Assembly: GCA_964035775.1 (NCBI GenBank)
Contig: OZ038314.1
Coordinates: 34,501,190 to 34,565,189, forward strand
DNA length: 64,000 nucleotides
Direction of reading: 5' to 3'
Source of the DNA: Osedax frankpressi
Lineage: Eukaryota; Annelida; Polychaeta; Sabellida; Siboglinidae
Shown: positions 14,149-26,803 of the stretch, piece by piece
How positions within the stretch are numbered: position 1 is the first letter of the stretch
Layout of the letters: each line of letters begins with the position of its first letter
Program-made: the position numbers and the translations under genes
Notes under the pieces: model-generated
What the model was told of the DNA's origin: nothing
The model's database searches: none
The model's input: the letters and a program-made list of their open reading frames with translations, nothing else

Positions 14149-14500
14149 TCTAAAAGAGATAAATGATAAATGGTTCTCTACTCTCTATCTAATTATGTCG
14201 CGCTCGAGTGATTTTATTATTTTTAGAATTTTCAGATCTTTTTATATCCGGTGTTTTAAAAACTAAAGTTTATTATAATCATTTGTAATTTTTAAATGGA
14301 ATTGTAATCAATTGATGATATTATCTGTTTACTAAATTATTAGATGTTTAATTAAAAAACCAATCAATATATAAACTTCATTATTAATTATTACTTTTTA
14401 TTATTCAAAAGTATTATCGAGAATATTAAATTGTATATAGATTTTTATTAAAGATGAAAAATAAACTATTTATAAATATAATACGATAAATATTTCTATT
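14149..14500 (-). other. Short spacer between two genes on the same strand
   Basis: Only 353 bp lie between the SMYD stop (14501-14503) and the M13 ATG (14148). A minus-strand AATAAA sits at 14449-14444, about 55 nt after the SMYD stop. A pyrimidine-rich acceptor-like sequence (tatctcttttag) ends 1 nt before the M13 ATG. The spacing and acceptor suit either a very short 5' UTR exon or trans-splicing of a polycistronic transcript. Confidence 0.6.
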
Positions 14501-16732
14501 TTAAAAGTCTTCCATGATAAAGAAATCATGCGATAATCCCAAGTCCTGTTCAAGGGAATAACAGTTGCTTGCAGTTATGACTTTCCCAAGTTTAAAGGCT
14601 TCAACGCATTTCTCTTTAATTCGTTGCAATTGTGGCAAGATTTCAAGATCTTCTCCATTTACGAATACGTAATCAGCGATTGTCTAAAGAAATGCAACAA
14701 GTCAATCAACTATTGTCAACATATCCAAATGACCACTAGTCAGTATTCTAAATAACTTGACATACAGATTATATATAAATTATAGATTCATATTTATTTG
14801 TCAATATATTATTTATTTGAATTAATAATTAAATTAGTTTAGTGAATAAAATTTGTTTAAATTGTATTTTTATTCGTTTATTATTTTTATTTTTAAAGAT
14901 TAAACAAATTAGTTAATAATACAAATAAAATAATATTTAATACTATATACGGTATATACTCAAAGCACGTAGTACTTTACTGGATGAATACATAACCTCT
15001 TCGATTAGATTTGGTAATTCTTGCAAACCCTGGCTGGAGTTTTCTTGCTGAGCTAATTTCAACCTCATCACAATTATACGTTCCTTCAATGTGATCAGGC
15101 GATAATCCGGTTTATTCATCGGAGATAATACTTCAAATCGACTATTGAGGAGTGTTAAGGTAGTAGTGAGGTAGTAGTGAGGTAGTAGTGAGGTAGTGAG
15201 GTAGTAGTGAGGTAGTAGTGAGGTAGTAGTGAGGTAGTAGTGAGGTAGTAGTGAGGTAGTAGTGAGGTAGTAGTGAGGTAGTATTGAGGTAGTGAGGTAG
15301 TGAGGTAGGAGTGAGGTAGTAGTAAGGTAGTAGTGAGGTAGTAGTGAGGTAGTAGTGAGGTAGGAGTGAGGTAGGAGTGAGGTAGTAGTGAGGTAGTGAG
15401 GTAGGAGTGAGGTAGTAGTAAGGTAGTAGTGAGGTAGTAGTGAGGTAGTAGTGAGGTAGTAGTGAGTTAGTAATGAGATAGTAGTGAGTGATTAGTGAGG
15501 TAGTAGTGAGGTAGTAGTTAGGTAGTAGTGAGATAGCAGTGAGGTAGTAGTGAGATAGTAGTGAGGTAGTAGTGAGGTAGTAGTGAGGTAGTAGTGAGTG
15601 AGTATTGAGGTAGTAGTGAGGTAGTAGTGAGGTGGTGTTGAGGTAGTAGTGAGGTAGTAGTGAGGTAGTGTAGAGTTAGTAGTGTGGTGGTGTTGAGGTA
15701 GTAGTGAGGTAGTGTTGAGTTAGTAGTGTGGTGGTGTTGAGGTAGTAGTGAGGTAGTGAGGTAGTATTGAGATAGTGTTGAGGTAGTAGTGAGGTAGTGA
15801 GGAAGTAGTGAGGTAGTGTTTAGTTAGTAGTGAGGTAGTAGTCAGGAAGTGTTGAGTTAGTAGTAAGGTGGTGTTGAGTTAGTAGTGAGGTATTAGTGAG
15901 GAAGTGTTGAGTTAGTAGTAAGGTGGTGTTGAGGTAGTAGTGAGGTAGTGAGGTAGTAGTGAGGTAGTTGTGAGGTAGTGAGGTAGTAGTGAGGTAGTGT
16001 TGGTGTAGTAGTGAGTTAATGGGGTAGTAGTGAGGTAGTTGTGAGGTAGTGAGGTAGTAGTGAGGTAGTGTTGGTGTAGTAGTGAGTTAATGGGGTAGTA
16101 GTGAGGTAGTTGTGAGTTAGTAATGAGGTAGTTGTGAGATAGTGAGTTAGTAGTGAGGTAGTAATGAGGTAGTAGTGAGGTAGTGTTGAGTTAGTAATGA
16201 GGTATTGTTGAGGTATTGGAGTATTATTACCAGTAAAATAGTAATGGCTTAACGCAGAAGTTAGACTAGCACAATGTAACAAATTAGACACCAGTATCTC
16301 TCCACTCCGTTTCATTCCCTATAATTAAGCGCTGAAGCAACTGACCTCACTCCGTCCATCAGCCTCTCCAGGTATTTCAGCATATTGGCTTCGTCTCGCT
16401 TATGCATCGCCTTCATGTAGAGGAACGTGTGCGCGATACAAAGCGCTCCGCTGAAATTAGGAAGTAGGTCTTGCGCCTGAGAGTAGAGGTTCAACATCTT
16501 CGTTAGCTTGTCGGCGGAGAATGCGAGATCTATGTCTGTATGGCGAGGCGACGTTAAGCCAAGCCCACTATGAACTTCTAAGCCACGCCCACTATGAACT
16601 TCTAAGCCACGCCCACTATCAACGGTTTACCCCCAAGTACTACAGTTTACTAAGCAATACTTAGGGGGGGGGGGTAAGCTTAACATACTACACTGTTCTA
16701 AGTCATGTTCATTTTTGTCATATATATACATG

Positions 16733-16777
<45 letters not shown>

Positions 16778-19700
16778 ACATATATATATATATACATATA
16801 TATATACATATATGTTTCAATTTTTTGTTTAAATAAAGACTAATTTGATAATATTATTAAATGATTCATTTATTTATTAAAATAAAATTTAATTACTTTA
16901 TAATATGTAGAAATTGTGAAATATTTATGCAGGTAATTAGTGTTAGAATTTAAACCACTAGATTTTGCTACTAATTATAGATCACATGAAATGCAGGCGA
17001 CCTTTAAGCATCAACGATTGTAAATTGTCAATTTCTTCGTACAAGAATCTGACGGTTAATTTGGATTCATTGTAGCGAGCCAAAACGTCATTACCAGCCA
17101 CTAGATGGCATTGGCTGCACGGTGTTGTGAAGTCTGCAGTGGAGAAAAAGAGAGAATGCGTAAAAGGGATTAAAAAATATTTACAATTTAAATTTTTATT
17201 TATTTTGTATAATTGTTGATTATCATTATCAGATCATATTTTTATTACTTAGAGAAACAATCAAATTGTATGGATATGTTTTCATATGAATACTATTATG
17301 AATAATTTGTGCAATTTTCATATCTTTATGGTTTATTTTAAAATATAGATATTTGTTATCGATGTAAATAGAAAAATTGATATTTGGTTATAAAATAATT
17401 AAATTTCATACAATTTATTTCCAACTATCTAATTCTTATTTAAACAGTATTAAATATAAAATAAAGGGACAATGTATATTTTAAAGATATTATAATTGTT
17501 CATATGCAATATATATAATAATATGAATTTTTCATGATTCTATCAATAGTATATATAAAATATTTACATATTCTTAATGTTGTGATATAATAATCAACTT
17601 AAATGATTTATATATTAAAATATAACACTTTGAATTTTAAATAATTTATAAATAGTGTTACAACATATTTTATATTTACATTTGTATATATAGGTACAAA
17701 ACACTTATAATATTGATATCGAATAAATTATTATATTTATTCATAATCAATTATAAAAACTCTAATAAACATGCACGCTAAAAATAGACATTATTTATAA
17801 TAAAGATTATTCATTTATTTGAAAATCAACAATATATAAACAACTATAACAATAACAAACCATGCCAAAAATATAATATTTAATAATTCCAAAACATTTA
17901 TTTATAAATGATTTAAACTTCTCTTTCAAATAATTAATTTTTTTAATAAATCACTTATTTTAATAGTTAAAAACATGTATATTTATGTTATGTATATTTG
18001 TATTGTTATTATATATGATTGTTTCCAGATTTATTCTATATGGTATGAAAATTTGTAATATTGTAATCAAATATGCATTTTCCACATATTGTTTAATGGT
18101 TCCGTTAACATCGATAACAAAAAATAGCTCTTGAGATAATTCAGTATGTAAAAGCGACAACAAGACCTAAAAATGTACAAATATACAAATCTCTAGCCAT
18201 ATAAATAATTACAATGTTGTTTTATCCTCTTGAAACCAGATTTATAATAAATGAATCACGGTAAAATTCATTTAATAATTCAAATGTAAAGATAATATTA
18301 TTTTCTTTTTGTATTCGACGTCAATGGATTACACAAATTAAGTTTTTAGCAATTTTCTGAAATAATAAAATAATCAATTCTTTTTATAGAATTCTTAATA
18401 TGTTCATATATGAGGTTAAATTGTGTTAATATTATTGGCATTAACTTTATTCTAAATCAATGGACCCGTATGAAATTTAAACTCTAACCTCCAATGATGT
18501 AGCCGTGGCAACCATTTTGCAAACACTTCTTTGCATTTCTCCTCGTCTCCTAGAAAACAATGCAAAAATCTTTTCAACAGATAACTAATAATTAATTTTA
18601 TATTTGATAGTAGAAATACTTTATCAGATCTATTTAGAATAAATAAGATAATTTTAGTTTTTAGATTATGATTATAATAATTAATTACAACATACCTTGA
18701 TTACATTAAGTGGATAATGGAGTATGTGTTGTACTATATAATACAAACATATGTTATTCATACTTATAAATTAATATTAAAATAATATAATATTATTTAA
18801 TATTTTACAAATAATAAACTAATAAATATTTTAAATTCTGTTTCAAATTATTTTCATTTGTACCAATTTAAATGTATATTTGTAGATTAACGAACATTAA
18901 AAACATTATCTCGGGATGATTATATGTAGTATCTATACAGCTATTAATATAACAACAGTCATAAGAATATTTAGAACTCTTATATAGAGTCCGATAAAAT
19001 AAATCTATGATAAAAATAATAGTTTATATACATATCATGTATTGTTTATTTGCTCAATTGTAATCAAGATTGTGTGAACATAACTAAACAATTGGGTTAT
19101 AACAGCTATTTAAAAAGTTATTTTTATATAACTTAAATTCTTATTTAAATACCACACTAATACCATGTTATAGAGTATATCTAGAGAATCAATTACTATT
19201 TTAGAGAATTGAAAATAGCAACTTAGAATTATTATTTTACATGTATTTTAGCGGCCTATTTATAAAAAGGTTTTAGCATCTCATCTGCAGAGAGTACAAA
19301 TACAACATACACATAATGTATACACAGATAATAGATACATAATGTATACACAGATAATAGATACATAATTTATACACAGATAATAGATACATTTGGTATA
19401 CACAGATAATAGATACATAATGTATACACAGATAATAGCAATTTATAAACAAACCTCAATTGGGTCGGAGCATCTCATGCAATGACATGTCATGAATCTA
19501 CTTTTTAACTGACTTTCTCTCACTTGGATGACCATGTGACCTACTGCCCAGCTGTAGGTTGGTACCTGTCAATCACAATTATTACATCATCATTATTATT
19601 AAATATACCTACTGACAAGATGAGTATAGAATAGGATATAAACTGCACACAGCATAGTATAGTGGTTCGGTATACAATTTAATATTAATATGGGTACATA

Positions 19701-22700
19701 TATAAACATCTATTAAAGAAATAATAGTTTTAATCGAGTAATGTAATGCGAAAATGATCTCGATAAAATGATTTTAAAAATTAAGTTTAATTTTTTTTAA
19801 ATCATAATTTCCTCTTAAAATGACTACAATTTATTTTGATATAACAATTCTATTTCTATTTAAGAATTATTTTCTTATATTTATTATTTATCTATTTACA
19901 GACAATAGAATGTAATGTTAAAATTGTATCAGAAGTGAGTAAATGTATTTTTAACCCGATAGATCTCAATAATCATATTTTTAATATTTTGTTAGCTCTA
20001 TATTATTATCTAAATTGAAAAAACTTATTTTTATAAATTGTTTTAAAATTATATTATTATATACTTATAGATTTATTAATTCTTCAATACATATAAATAA
20101 ATTATAAATTGGTGTGAAAAGAGGTGAATATGTGAGAATAGTTAATATTTAATGTAGAGATTTCATCCGTAGAAGAAGATTATAGAATATAATTACGTAA
20201 TGCCTATAAATAGACGACAAGATAGAAATCCAGAAAAAACTAATTATGTTGGCAGATTTATAAATTGTCAGTGAATTATACAAAACTAAGGTCAATATGT
20301 GTGTAAGTCGTATCATTCTGTAACCTGGTCTCCTGAGATGCTGCAAATCAACTTCATGTTGCAACCGTTGAAGGAGACCTTCGTGTTTGGGTAGCAATCT
20401 TGTTTGTAACCTTTTAACCTCGCGACGAAAGAATGAAATGAATTAGTTTGTGATATTATCTTAATATAAATCTTATAAAATACAATACAAATACAAATGT
20501 TAGAAGACAATGACCATTGTCATTGTCTATTTGTTAAAGAATGTTTATCGTCCGATTCGCAGGCAGTGTATTTAAGGCAGTGTATTTAAGTGAAACAATG
20601 AATCCTTAAAGGCTACCATTGAAGTACAACTTACTCTAGATACAAGTACCACTAACTCTAGATAGAAGTACCACTAACTCTAGGTAGAAGTACCACTAAC
20701 TCTAGGTACAAATACCACTAACTATAGGTACAAGTACCATTAACTCTAGGTAGAAGTACCACTAACTCTAGGTAGAAGTACCACTAACTCTAGGTAGAAG
20801 TACTACTAACTCTAGGTACAAGTACCACTAACTCAAGGTAGAAGTACCACTAACTCTAGGTAGAAGTACCACTAACTCTAGGTAGAAGTACCACTAACTC
20901 TAGGTAGAAGTACTACTAACTCTAGGTACAAGTACCACTAACTCAAGGTAGAAGTACCACTAACTCTAGGTAGAAGTACCACTTCCTCTAGGTAGAAGTA
21001 CTACTAACTCTAGGTAGATTGCCAGGCCAATCGGTTTCTGTCGATTTGATTTGACGAATGTGAAATGCGACATCATCTACGAAATAAATTGACAACGGTT
21101 AAACGAAAGTGAATTTCCTGATCAATTTCTCGGGTCGGTATCGTTTTGACTTCACCGACGCTACGTAAAATTTAGAATGAAGATAATACTGTACTCTGGC
21201 TCACATGACTATACTTTACGAACTCTCGCCCAGTTTATAATAGTTCACGAAGGGAATTCTAGCGCACCTTAATATATAGCGCTAATGTGAAGTTATACGT
21301 ACTACGGACTATTTTCCTTACGAGAATATACTCTGGTCCACTTAATATATAGACTGTACCGTGGTCTATTTTACCAGACCTTCAAGTAAAGCTCCAACAT
21401 AACGTCGACATTATCGTAAATAGGATTGCCGTTGAACTTTTTTAATGATTTGTTCTGGTAGTAGAATTTAGTCATAGAAGATAAATCATTCCGAGCCATT
21501 GTATAATCTGAGATAGTGTGAGAGATGAGTTAGAGGGTGAGCTAAAGAGATGAGTTAGATAGTGAGTAATGTGTGAGTTAGAGTTAAAGAGTGAGTATGG
21601 ATGTGAGTTAGAGTTATAATATGAGTTAGAGTGTGAGAGTGAGTATGGATGTGAGTTAGAGTTATAATATGAGTTAGAGTTAGAGTTATAATGTGAAAAA
21701 GAGTGTAGGTTAGAGTGTGAGATAGAGTGAGAGTTAGTTTGAGTTAGAGTGAGAGTTAGTTTGAGTTAGAGTGTGAGTTAGAGTGTGAGTTAGAGTGTGA
21801 GTTAGAGAGTGAGTTAGAGTGTGAGTTAGAGTGTGAGTTATAGTGTGCGTTAGAGTGTGAGTTAGAGAGTGAGTTAGAGAGTGAGTTAGAGAGTGAGTTA
21901 GAATGTGAATTAGAGAGTGAATTAGAGAGTGAGTTAGAGTGTGAGTTATAATGTGAGTTATAATGTGAGTTAGAGTGTGAGTTCGAGTGTGAGTTAGAGT
22001 GTGAGTTAGAATGTGAGTAAGAGTGTGAGTTAGAGTGTGAGTTAGACAGTGAGTTATGGTGTGGGGTATAATGTGAATTAGCCTAGATAGGATGTTGATT
22101 AGGGCTATCTTAATGTAAGATATATCTTTAGTCATTTCTAATTACCTACACAATTGATTATACCCTACTACCATTATATATAATTATTAATAAATTAGGT
22201 AATCAATGTATCTTATGTAATAGAGGAACCGAATTCAAAATCAGAACACATGCCGAGTTTAGTTTCACTTTTCTTTTGTTTCTGTTATAATGATTTTTAT
22301 TAGTAATTTCAATGATATAATATATTTTATGAACAATCAAAATTGCATCTGAAACATCCAAACTTAAAAATGTCATATACAGATATGATATATCAAACAT
22401 AGATACATGATATATATATATTTAATTATAATACTATAACTAATTAATACAAAGAAATGTTGAATATTTTTAAAATACAAATTGTTATTTTAAAATTACT
22501 ATGTTAGAGGTGGAGTTAAGTTTTTTAAAACTTAGAAATTACTATTGTAAAATGATAGCACATGTATAGTAATTATCTTATATGACATAGATAATAATTA
22601 ATAATATTAACAATGATATTCATAACAATCTATAGGTATTCATGTTTAATTTTGATTGTGGATATTGTTTTATGAAATAATCCTAATTAAAGATTTATTT

Positions 22701-24899
22701 ATTTTGAAAAATGTAATTTACTACAAACAAAATGTTTTTTATCATGTTTTAATAATCTCATACAAATACATATGAAGACAATGTATACAAACAATATTAT
22801 TTGTATATTATTTAATATTTATCATGGATTTCAAAGTTATAAAGTAGTAATCAAAGTATACTAAATTAAGATTTAAATTAACAGCGTAATGTTATTACTT
22901 ATTATTAGTTACTTAAGTTCTCTTTCAAACGGGTTAACATACTTACATCGAAGTTGATAATTTGTATATAATAGGTTTATTTTGTATTAATATATTTATA
23001 AATTACTACCAGGTAATCTTCTACGATGTAATAGTAGAATCTCATCCAGTGATCGGGTTTTCTTGGTTTGAAATTAGCTAAACATTTGCATTCCTTTTTG
23101 TGAATTATCCAATTTTCTATCTATAAATAATTAATAGTTTTTGTAAGAGAAGTACTAAATTGTACTAAATGTACTAAATAAATAGATATATATATACAAA
23201 TTTCAAAGATTGAGATATATAAAAAGAAAAGGGAGTGATAGAGGGAAGAAGATAAGGAGGGAGTTAGTAATTGGAGCAGGATATAGGAATATAGTCAGGG
23301 AGGCAGGCAGGGAAGTATAGAACAAATGAGGATAAGTGTAACTTGTTTATTATAATTTTGATTATTTCGGATTATTTGTATATTAAAACTATGATATGGT
23401 ATTAGTATCTATATCATATAAATATGTATATATTAGATATATTACGTTGATAAACTTGTATATAATACACTATCACTTAAAATACATAAATAAATATATT
23501 TAATCATAATTAATTATAGAAATAAAATAAATATAAATAATATATTCACAATTTTTATTTTTTGTTAAATCTGCCCATTTTTATTATACGAACAATTTTT
23601 TATTAAATTTATAATATTTATATTAATTATAATTATTTAGAACATTCTATTTTACGCAGAATAGAATATTCTATGCAGTAAATAGATTCACTTAGATTAG
23701 AATTATAAAGTTAATAATAATTGATACTAACTTGGCATTGTTTATTGCAATAATTCATAAATTCACATCTAGAACATTTTAGTAACCTCTTACACCTACA
23801 AATTTAAACGTATGCAATAATTATAAAATAAACTCAATATTATAGCGCAATAATTAATTAAAAATTAAATAAATATTTAATAAATAATATTAAATTTGGA
23901 ATTAAGATTCAGAAGTTGGGTTAATAAAAATGGGGAGTGCAAGATGTTGGTCAGTGGAATACATTACTTACAATTTCAATACAATATAGTAGAGGTCTCA
24001 AAGAAATTACACTGTATACAAAAAAACAAATGCAAGCGTTCCTCTCATTACTGGATTGGTCAGTCAGGTATGTGGTCTTATGTCGTTTTTTGATTTCCCA
24101 CTAATATCATATAGATTCAGAATTGAAATATCGTTTCATGTTATGGTGATTTTTATATTATCGCAATAAATACCCACAGTATAACCTTTTTTTGTGAAAT
24201 AATATCTCCCTATATCCGCAATCAACTATTATTAAAAATATAATCTCGGACTAAATATTATATTTTACTACCTACTATGAACTATAACGAAAGTGAATTT
24301 AAACTCGCAAATTAATATCTCAATAGTGGTATTATTTGTAGGAATAATAGTAGTTTACTCAATGGCTAATTATAATTAGCAAAACAAATGTGCTCAAGCT
24401 GCTGAGATAACATTATTTAAAATAATGTTTATATTTAAAGTTGAAAATTTATTTAGATCCCAACACAGTATTCTAATATTCTAATATTATCACTTCATAA
24501 TGAAATGCATTCAATTAATATAGATATTTCTATATAGTTTACATTGTTTCTGATTATGTATTGTCAGCCGTGATACATAATTTAATTACCTGGAGATAAC
24601 AATCTTATATATGTGAACAGGAAATCGAATCTCGAATGTAATTGTGGTAGTTAGTACAATAGTAAATTAATAATTACTTTTAGGGATCAGTTATTTTTCG
24701 TTTGAAATTTCTCAAGAAATTTTTACTCACATCCTACATTACCGTAATCTTACCTCTTGCATATTATATGGACTATGTTAAATATATTTACTAACTCTAA
24801 AAAACAGTTATCACATCTCTTTCCTCGAAAGTTATCAATCAACACTTTTACGTGTGGTTTATATGTAATTACGTCTTTATTTTCCATGTTTGTTAACAT
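14501..24899 (-). CDS. SMYD-type protein (MYND finger within a SET domain), SET motif degenerate
   Basis: SMYD proteins are lysine methyltransferases or relatives with a MYND zinc finger inside a split SET domain. Exons: 24899-24796, 23795-23732, 23120-23010, 21507-21380, 21076-21009, 20418-20325, 19565-19455, 18549-18489, 17133-17002, 16535-16346, 15141-14976, 14683-14501 (stop TAA). MYND ligands are in RGKRCDNCFLECKRLLKCSR and YCNKQC, then HKKEC. The SET core aligns from GLAIYLELKGYKQDCYPN, where family members read NHSCxPN, to the post-SET cysteines CHCMRCSDPIE and KKCLQNGC/CSQC. The C-terminal helical part ends FFIMEDF. Phases agree everywhere except between 23010 and 21507, where an exon of 3n+1 nt is missing (perhaps several; a 29-nt candidate, 22941-22913, alone has the wrong phase). 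The N-terminal GxG strand was not found, and ATG at 24899 or 24887 is chosen because the frame closes upstream. The loss of N and H in NHxC suggests it may not methylate. Confidence 0.88.
15150..16228. repeat. 11-bp tandem repeat (gaggtagtagt)n, about 1.08 kb
   Basis: Imperfect copies with frequent unit loss fill the SMYD intron up to the acceptor of exon 15141-14976. On the gene strand the array itself supplies the pyrimidine-rich tract (ctactacctcac) ahead of that acceptor. Confidence 0.94.
16556..16622. repeat. 24-bp repeat, 3 copies
   Basis: Three near-identical copies of taagccacgcccactatgaa plus cttc lie directly upstream, on the gene strand, of the SMYD exon 16535-16346. Confidence 0.9.
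16662..16808. repeat. Poly-G tract and (TA)n microsatellite
   Basis: A run of about ten G at 16664-16673 is followed by TA tracts at 16737-16808. Intronic. Confidence 0.9.
19308..19440. repeat. 26-bp tandem repeat, about 5 copies
   Basis: Units of acataatgtatacacagata followed by atagat, in a SMYD intron close to the donor at 19454. Confidence 0.9.
20325..21076 (-). CDS. SMYD exons carrying the altered SET cofactor motif
   Basis: The two exons 21076-21009 and 20418-20325 join in phase through a split GAG codon. Together they encode the end of the SET insert and the core. Aligned to SMYD proteins, GVGLYPSISLLNHSC corresponds to GLAIYLELKGYKQDC here. The cysteine and the following PN survive, but the N-H that contact the methyl donor are K-Q. 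The intron between them is mostly the 22-bp array at 20630-21018. Confidence 0.82.
20630..21018. repeat. 22-bp tandem repeat that includes an exon end and its splice donor
   Basis: About 17 copies of gtagaagtaccactaactct plus ag. On the minus strand each unit reads ctacctagagttagtggtac plus tt. The first unit is the real end of the SMYD exon 21076-21009 (CTACCTAGA) joined to its donor GTTAGT. The array therefore repeats a complete 5' splice site. Confidence 0.93.
21512..22080. repeat. 12-bp tandem repeat (gagttagagtgt)n
   Basis: About 47 imperfect copies lie immediately upstream, on the gene strand, of the SMYD exon 21507-21380. They reach the acceptor, where they supply its pyrimidine-rich strand. 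The LTHTLTH-type reading frame is a repeat artefact. Confidence 0.93.
23732..23795 (-). CDS. SMYD exon with part of the MYND zinc finger
   Basis: This 64-nt exon encodes CKRLLKCSRCEFMNYCNKQC and a final Q. With CDNC from the previous exon and H...C from the next, it completes the MYND spacing C-x2-C-x7-C-x2-C-x5-C-x3-C-x7-H-x3-C. Both flanking donors are GTTAGT. Confidence 0.9.
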
Positions 24900-25364
24900 A
24901 GATTTATATTTTCCAATAATTTACTGGAATCAAATAAATGTATGGTTTAGATTAGTAGTATCAAACTCGGGGGTACTTGGGTTTAATTATATTTAAATAT
25001 TTAAATGTTTTTAAATATCAATAACAATAGAAGTGTTACTTATAATTATAGATATCAATTCGAATATAATAATAAACATTACATAATGTGTATTAGTAAA
25101 TTACATTTGGGTTATGCGTACAATGTAAATGTAAATTGTACAATGCAAATGTATTCTATACGCCTTAAAGGCCATTTTTGTATTATATAAAGCCCATATA
25201 ATGCAGAGCCATAACTTTCCAATGTAGAGGATCTATATATGTATGATATATATCGCAACATTATATATTTATCAGATATATCATATATATAAAGTGTATT
25301 CACATACTAAATAACATATCAAATATACGCCGATTATATTCAATTATATTTTAAATTGTATGAC

Positions 25365-25700
25365 AATAAACCACCGAGGATACATTCGGGAATAATAACC
25401 ACCAAGGATTTGTGAAATTAAACAATTATTAATCAAATATAAAAAGATTAAAAAAATTAGTATTGATCAAGATAGGTAATATTATGTATTGATTAAAAAA
25501 CACTGTAAAAACTAATGATAAATCTATATTATCATTTTTATCATCAGTTTTAACTATTTTGACATGAGATAAAACTGTTGACATTGATAATATAATGACA
25601 TCTTTAATATATACGTGATCAGATTTAAGTATATATACGTATATGAGTGGATTATAATCCAAACCTTCTTGTTGATCCCGAATGTATACTTTCGGGAACT
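25365..25700. mobile_element. Possible small inverted-repeat (MITE-like) element
   Basis: A perfect 12-bp inverted pair, atacattcggga (near 25380) and tcccgaatgtat (near 25676), is flanked by further partial complementarity. The arms are about 285 bp apart. No clear target duplication was found, so this is weak. Confidence 0.3.
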
Positions 25701-26708
25701 ATAAATATATTGATATTATATATAGTAATAGCATCATTACATATAAATGTCTAACTTATTGTAGGAAGCTCTCTATATATTTTCAAGATAATCAATCGCG
25801 ATATTAGATCAAGTGCATCGGTATTATCAATATATTATATTAGAATATCTGTTAATAATCCAATATCTGATATTCTATTTGCTGGTACCACATTGAGAAT
25901 ACGCATTATCTAGAATAGAGACAAGTTTATTGTATGTCACCATTAATGCTCATAATTTACCGGAACAAGTGTTCTGTATACGAGTGAAAAACATCTTTAA
26001 TTGTTGAGCATGCACATACCAGGACGAGAATATACGAGAGGAAGATTATGATTGTTGAATAATTAGCTCATCTTTTTATTGTATTAAATTAATATTAAAT
26101 TATCCGAATACGAATTCACGTCCTTGTTTATTAAATAATTAATAATTGTATTAAATCACATACATTATATATAAATACCAAATACTGTTTTATTAATGTA
26201 TAAAAATGGGATAAAATTCATAATTAATATTGATTATCGATGCCAAGTAAATTAACCACTAAACTATTATTTTAATATCAATTATTAATATAATATTTAA
26301 AAATACTTTACGCCCTAGATTTATATTTTATCAAATATATATCCAGGGTTTATGTCATGATTTACACAATTTGCCTTAAAGTATTGACCCTAAAACCCTA
26401 AACACTATAATATTAAATTATATTTATGTAAATAAGTGATACATTATATATCAAAACATTTATGATAACTTTAAAAAAGAATAAATAATTCTTGCATATC
26501 AGATTTATTTTATAATATATTAAAATAATTCGTATTTAATACGCCAATAATAATTTGATAAAATATCATAATCCATTAGATCATAATCAATGCAAAATGA
26601 TATATTGTAAATAGGGTAAATAGTAAAAATATAAACAAAACTAATTTAGACTCGAGTGCTATTTAGACATTATTATTGAAAATGCATGACACGCATAAAT
26701 TGCATCAA

Positions 26709-26776
26709 CCAATCAGCATTTAGAATTCTTAATCCATTACATTTTCAATTTTATTCTCTGTTTATAATATATAAAC
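26709..26776 (+). promoter_or_regulatory. Putative phosphorylase promoter: CCAAT box and TATA-like sequence
   Basis: CCAAT at 26709-26713 is followed by a TATA-like tttataatatataaac at 26761-26776. The latter is about 30-40 bp upstream of the start ATG at 26804, so if it is used the 5' UTR is extremely short. In so AT-rich a genome a TATA-like string is weak evidence. Confidence 0.35.
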
Positions 26777-26803
26777 TACTATAGCCGGACAAAGCTATAC
26801 AAT

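Larger units (their letters stand above)
24900..26803. other. Intergenic region between divergent genes
   Basis: The SMYD gene starts leftward and phosphorylase starts rightward from this 1.9-kb AT-rich stretch. An acceptor-like ttgattccag (minus strand) ends 36 nt before the first SMYD ATG, suggesting a 5' UTR intron or a trans-splice site. No coding signal was supported, although short frames exist near 25005-25300. A possible inverted-repeat element lies near 25365-25700. Confidence 0.6.

Noticed and set aside
17960-18163. Coding-looking minus-strand stretch with an acceptor (VLLSLLHTELSQELF)
   Set aside because: Its phase cannot join the SMYD exon ending at 18489 without a stop, whereas that exon joins 17133 directly in phase. 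It could be an alternative exon but there is no support.
23896-24093. 65-codon plus-strand frame
   Set aside because: No recognisable family, lies in a SMYD intron, and has no splice partner.
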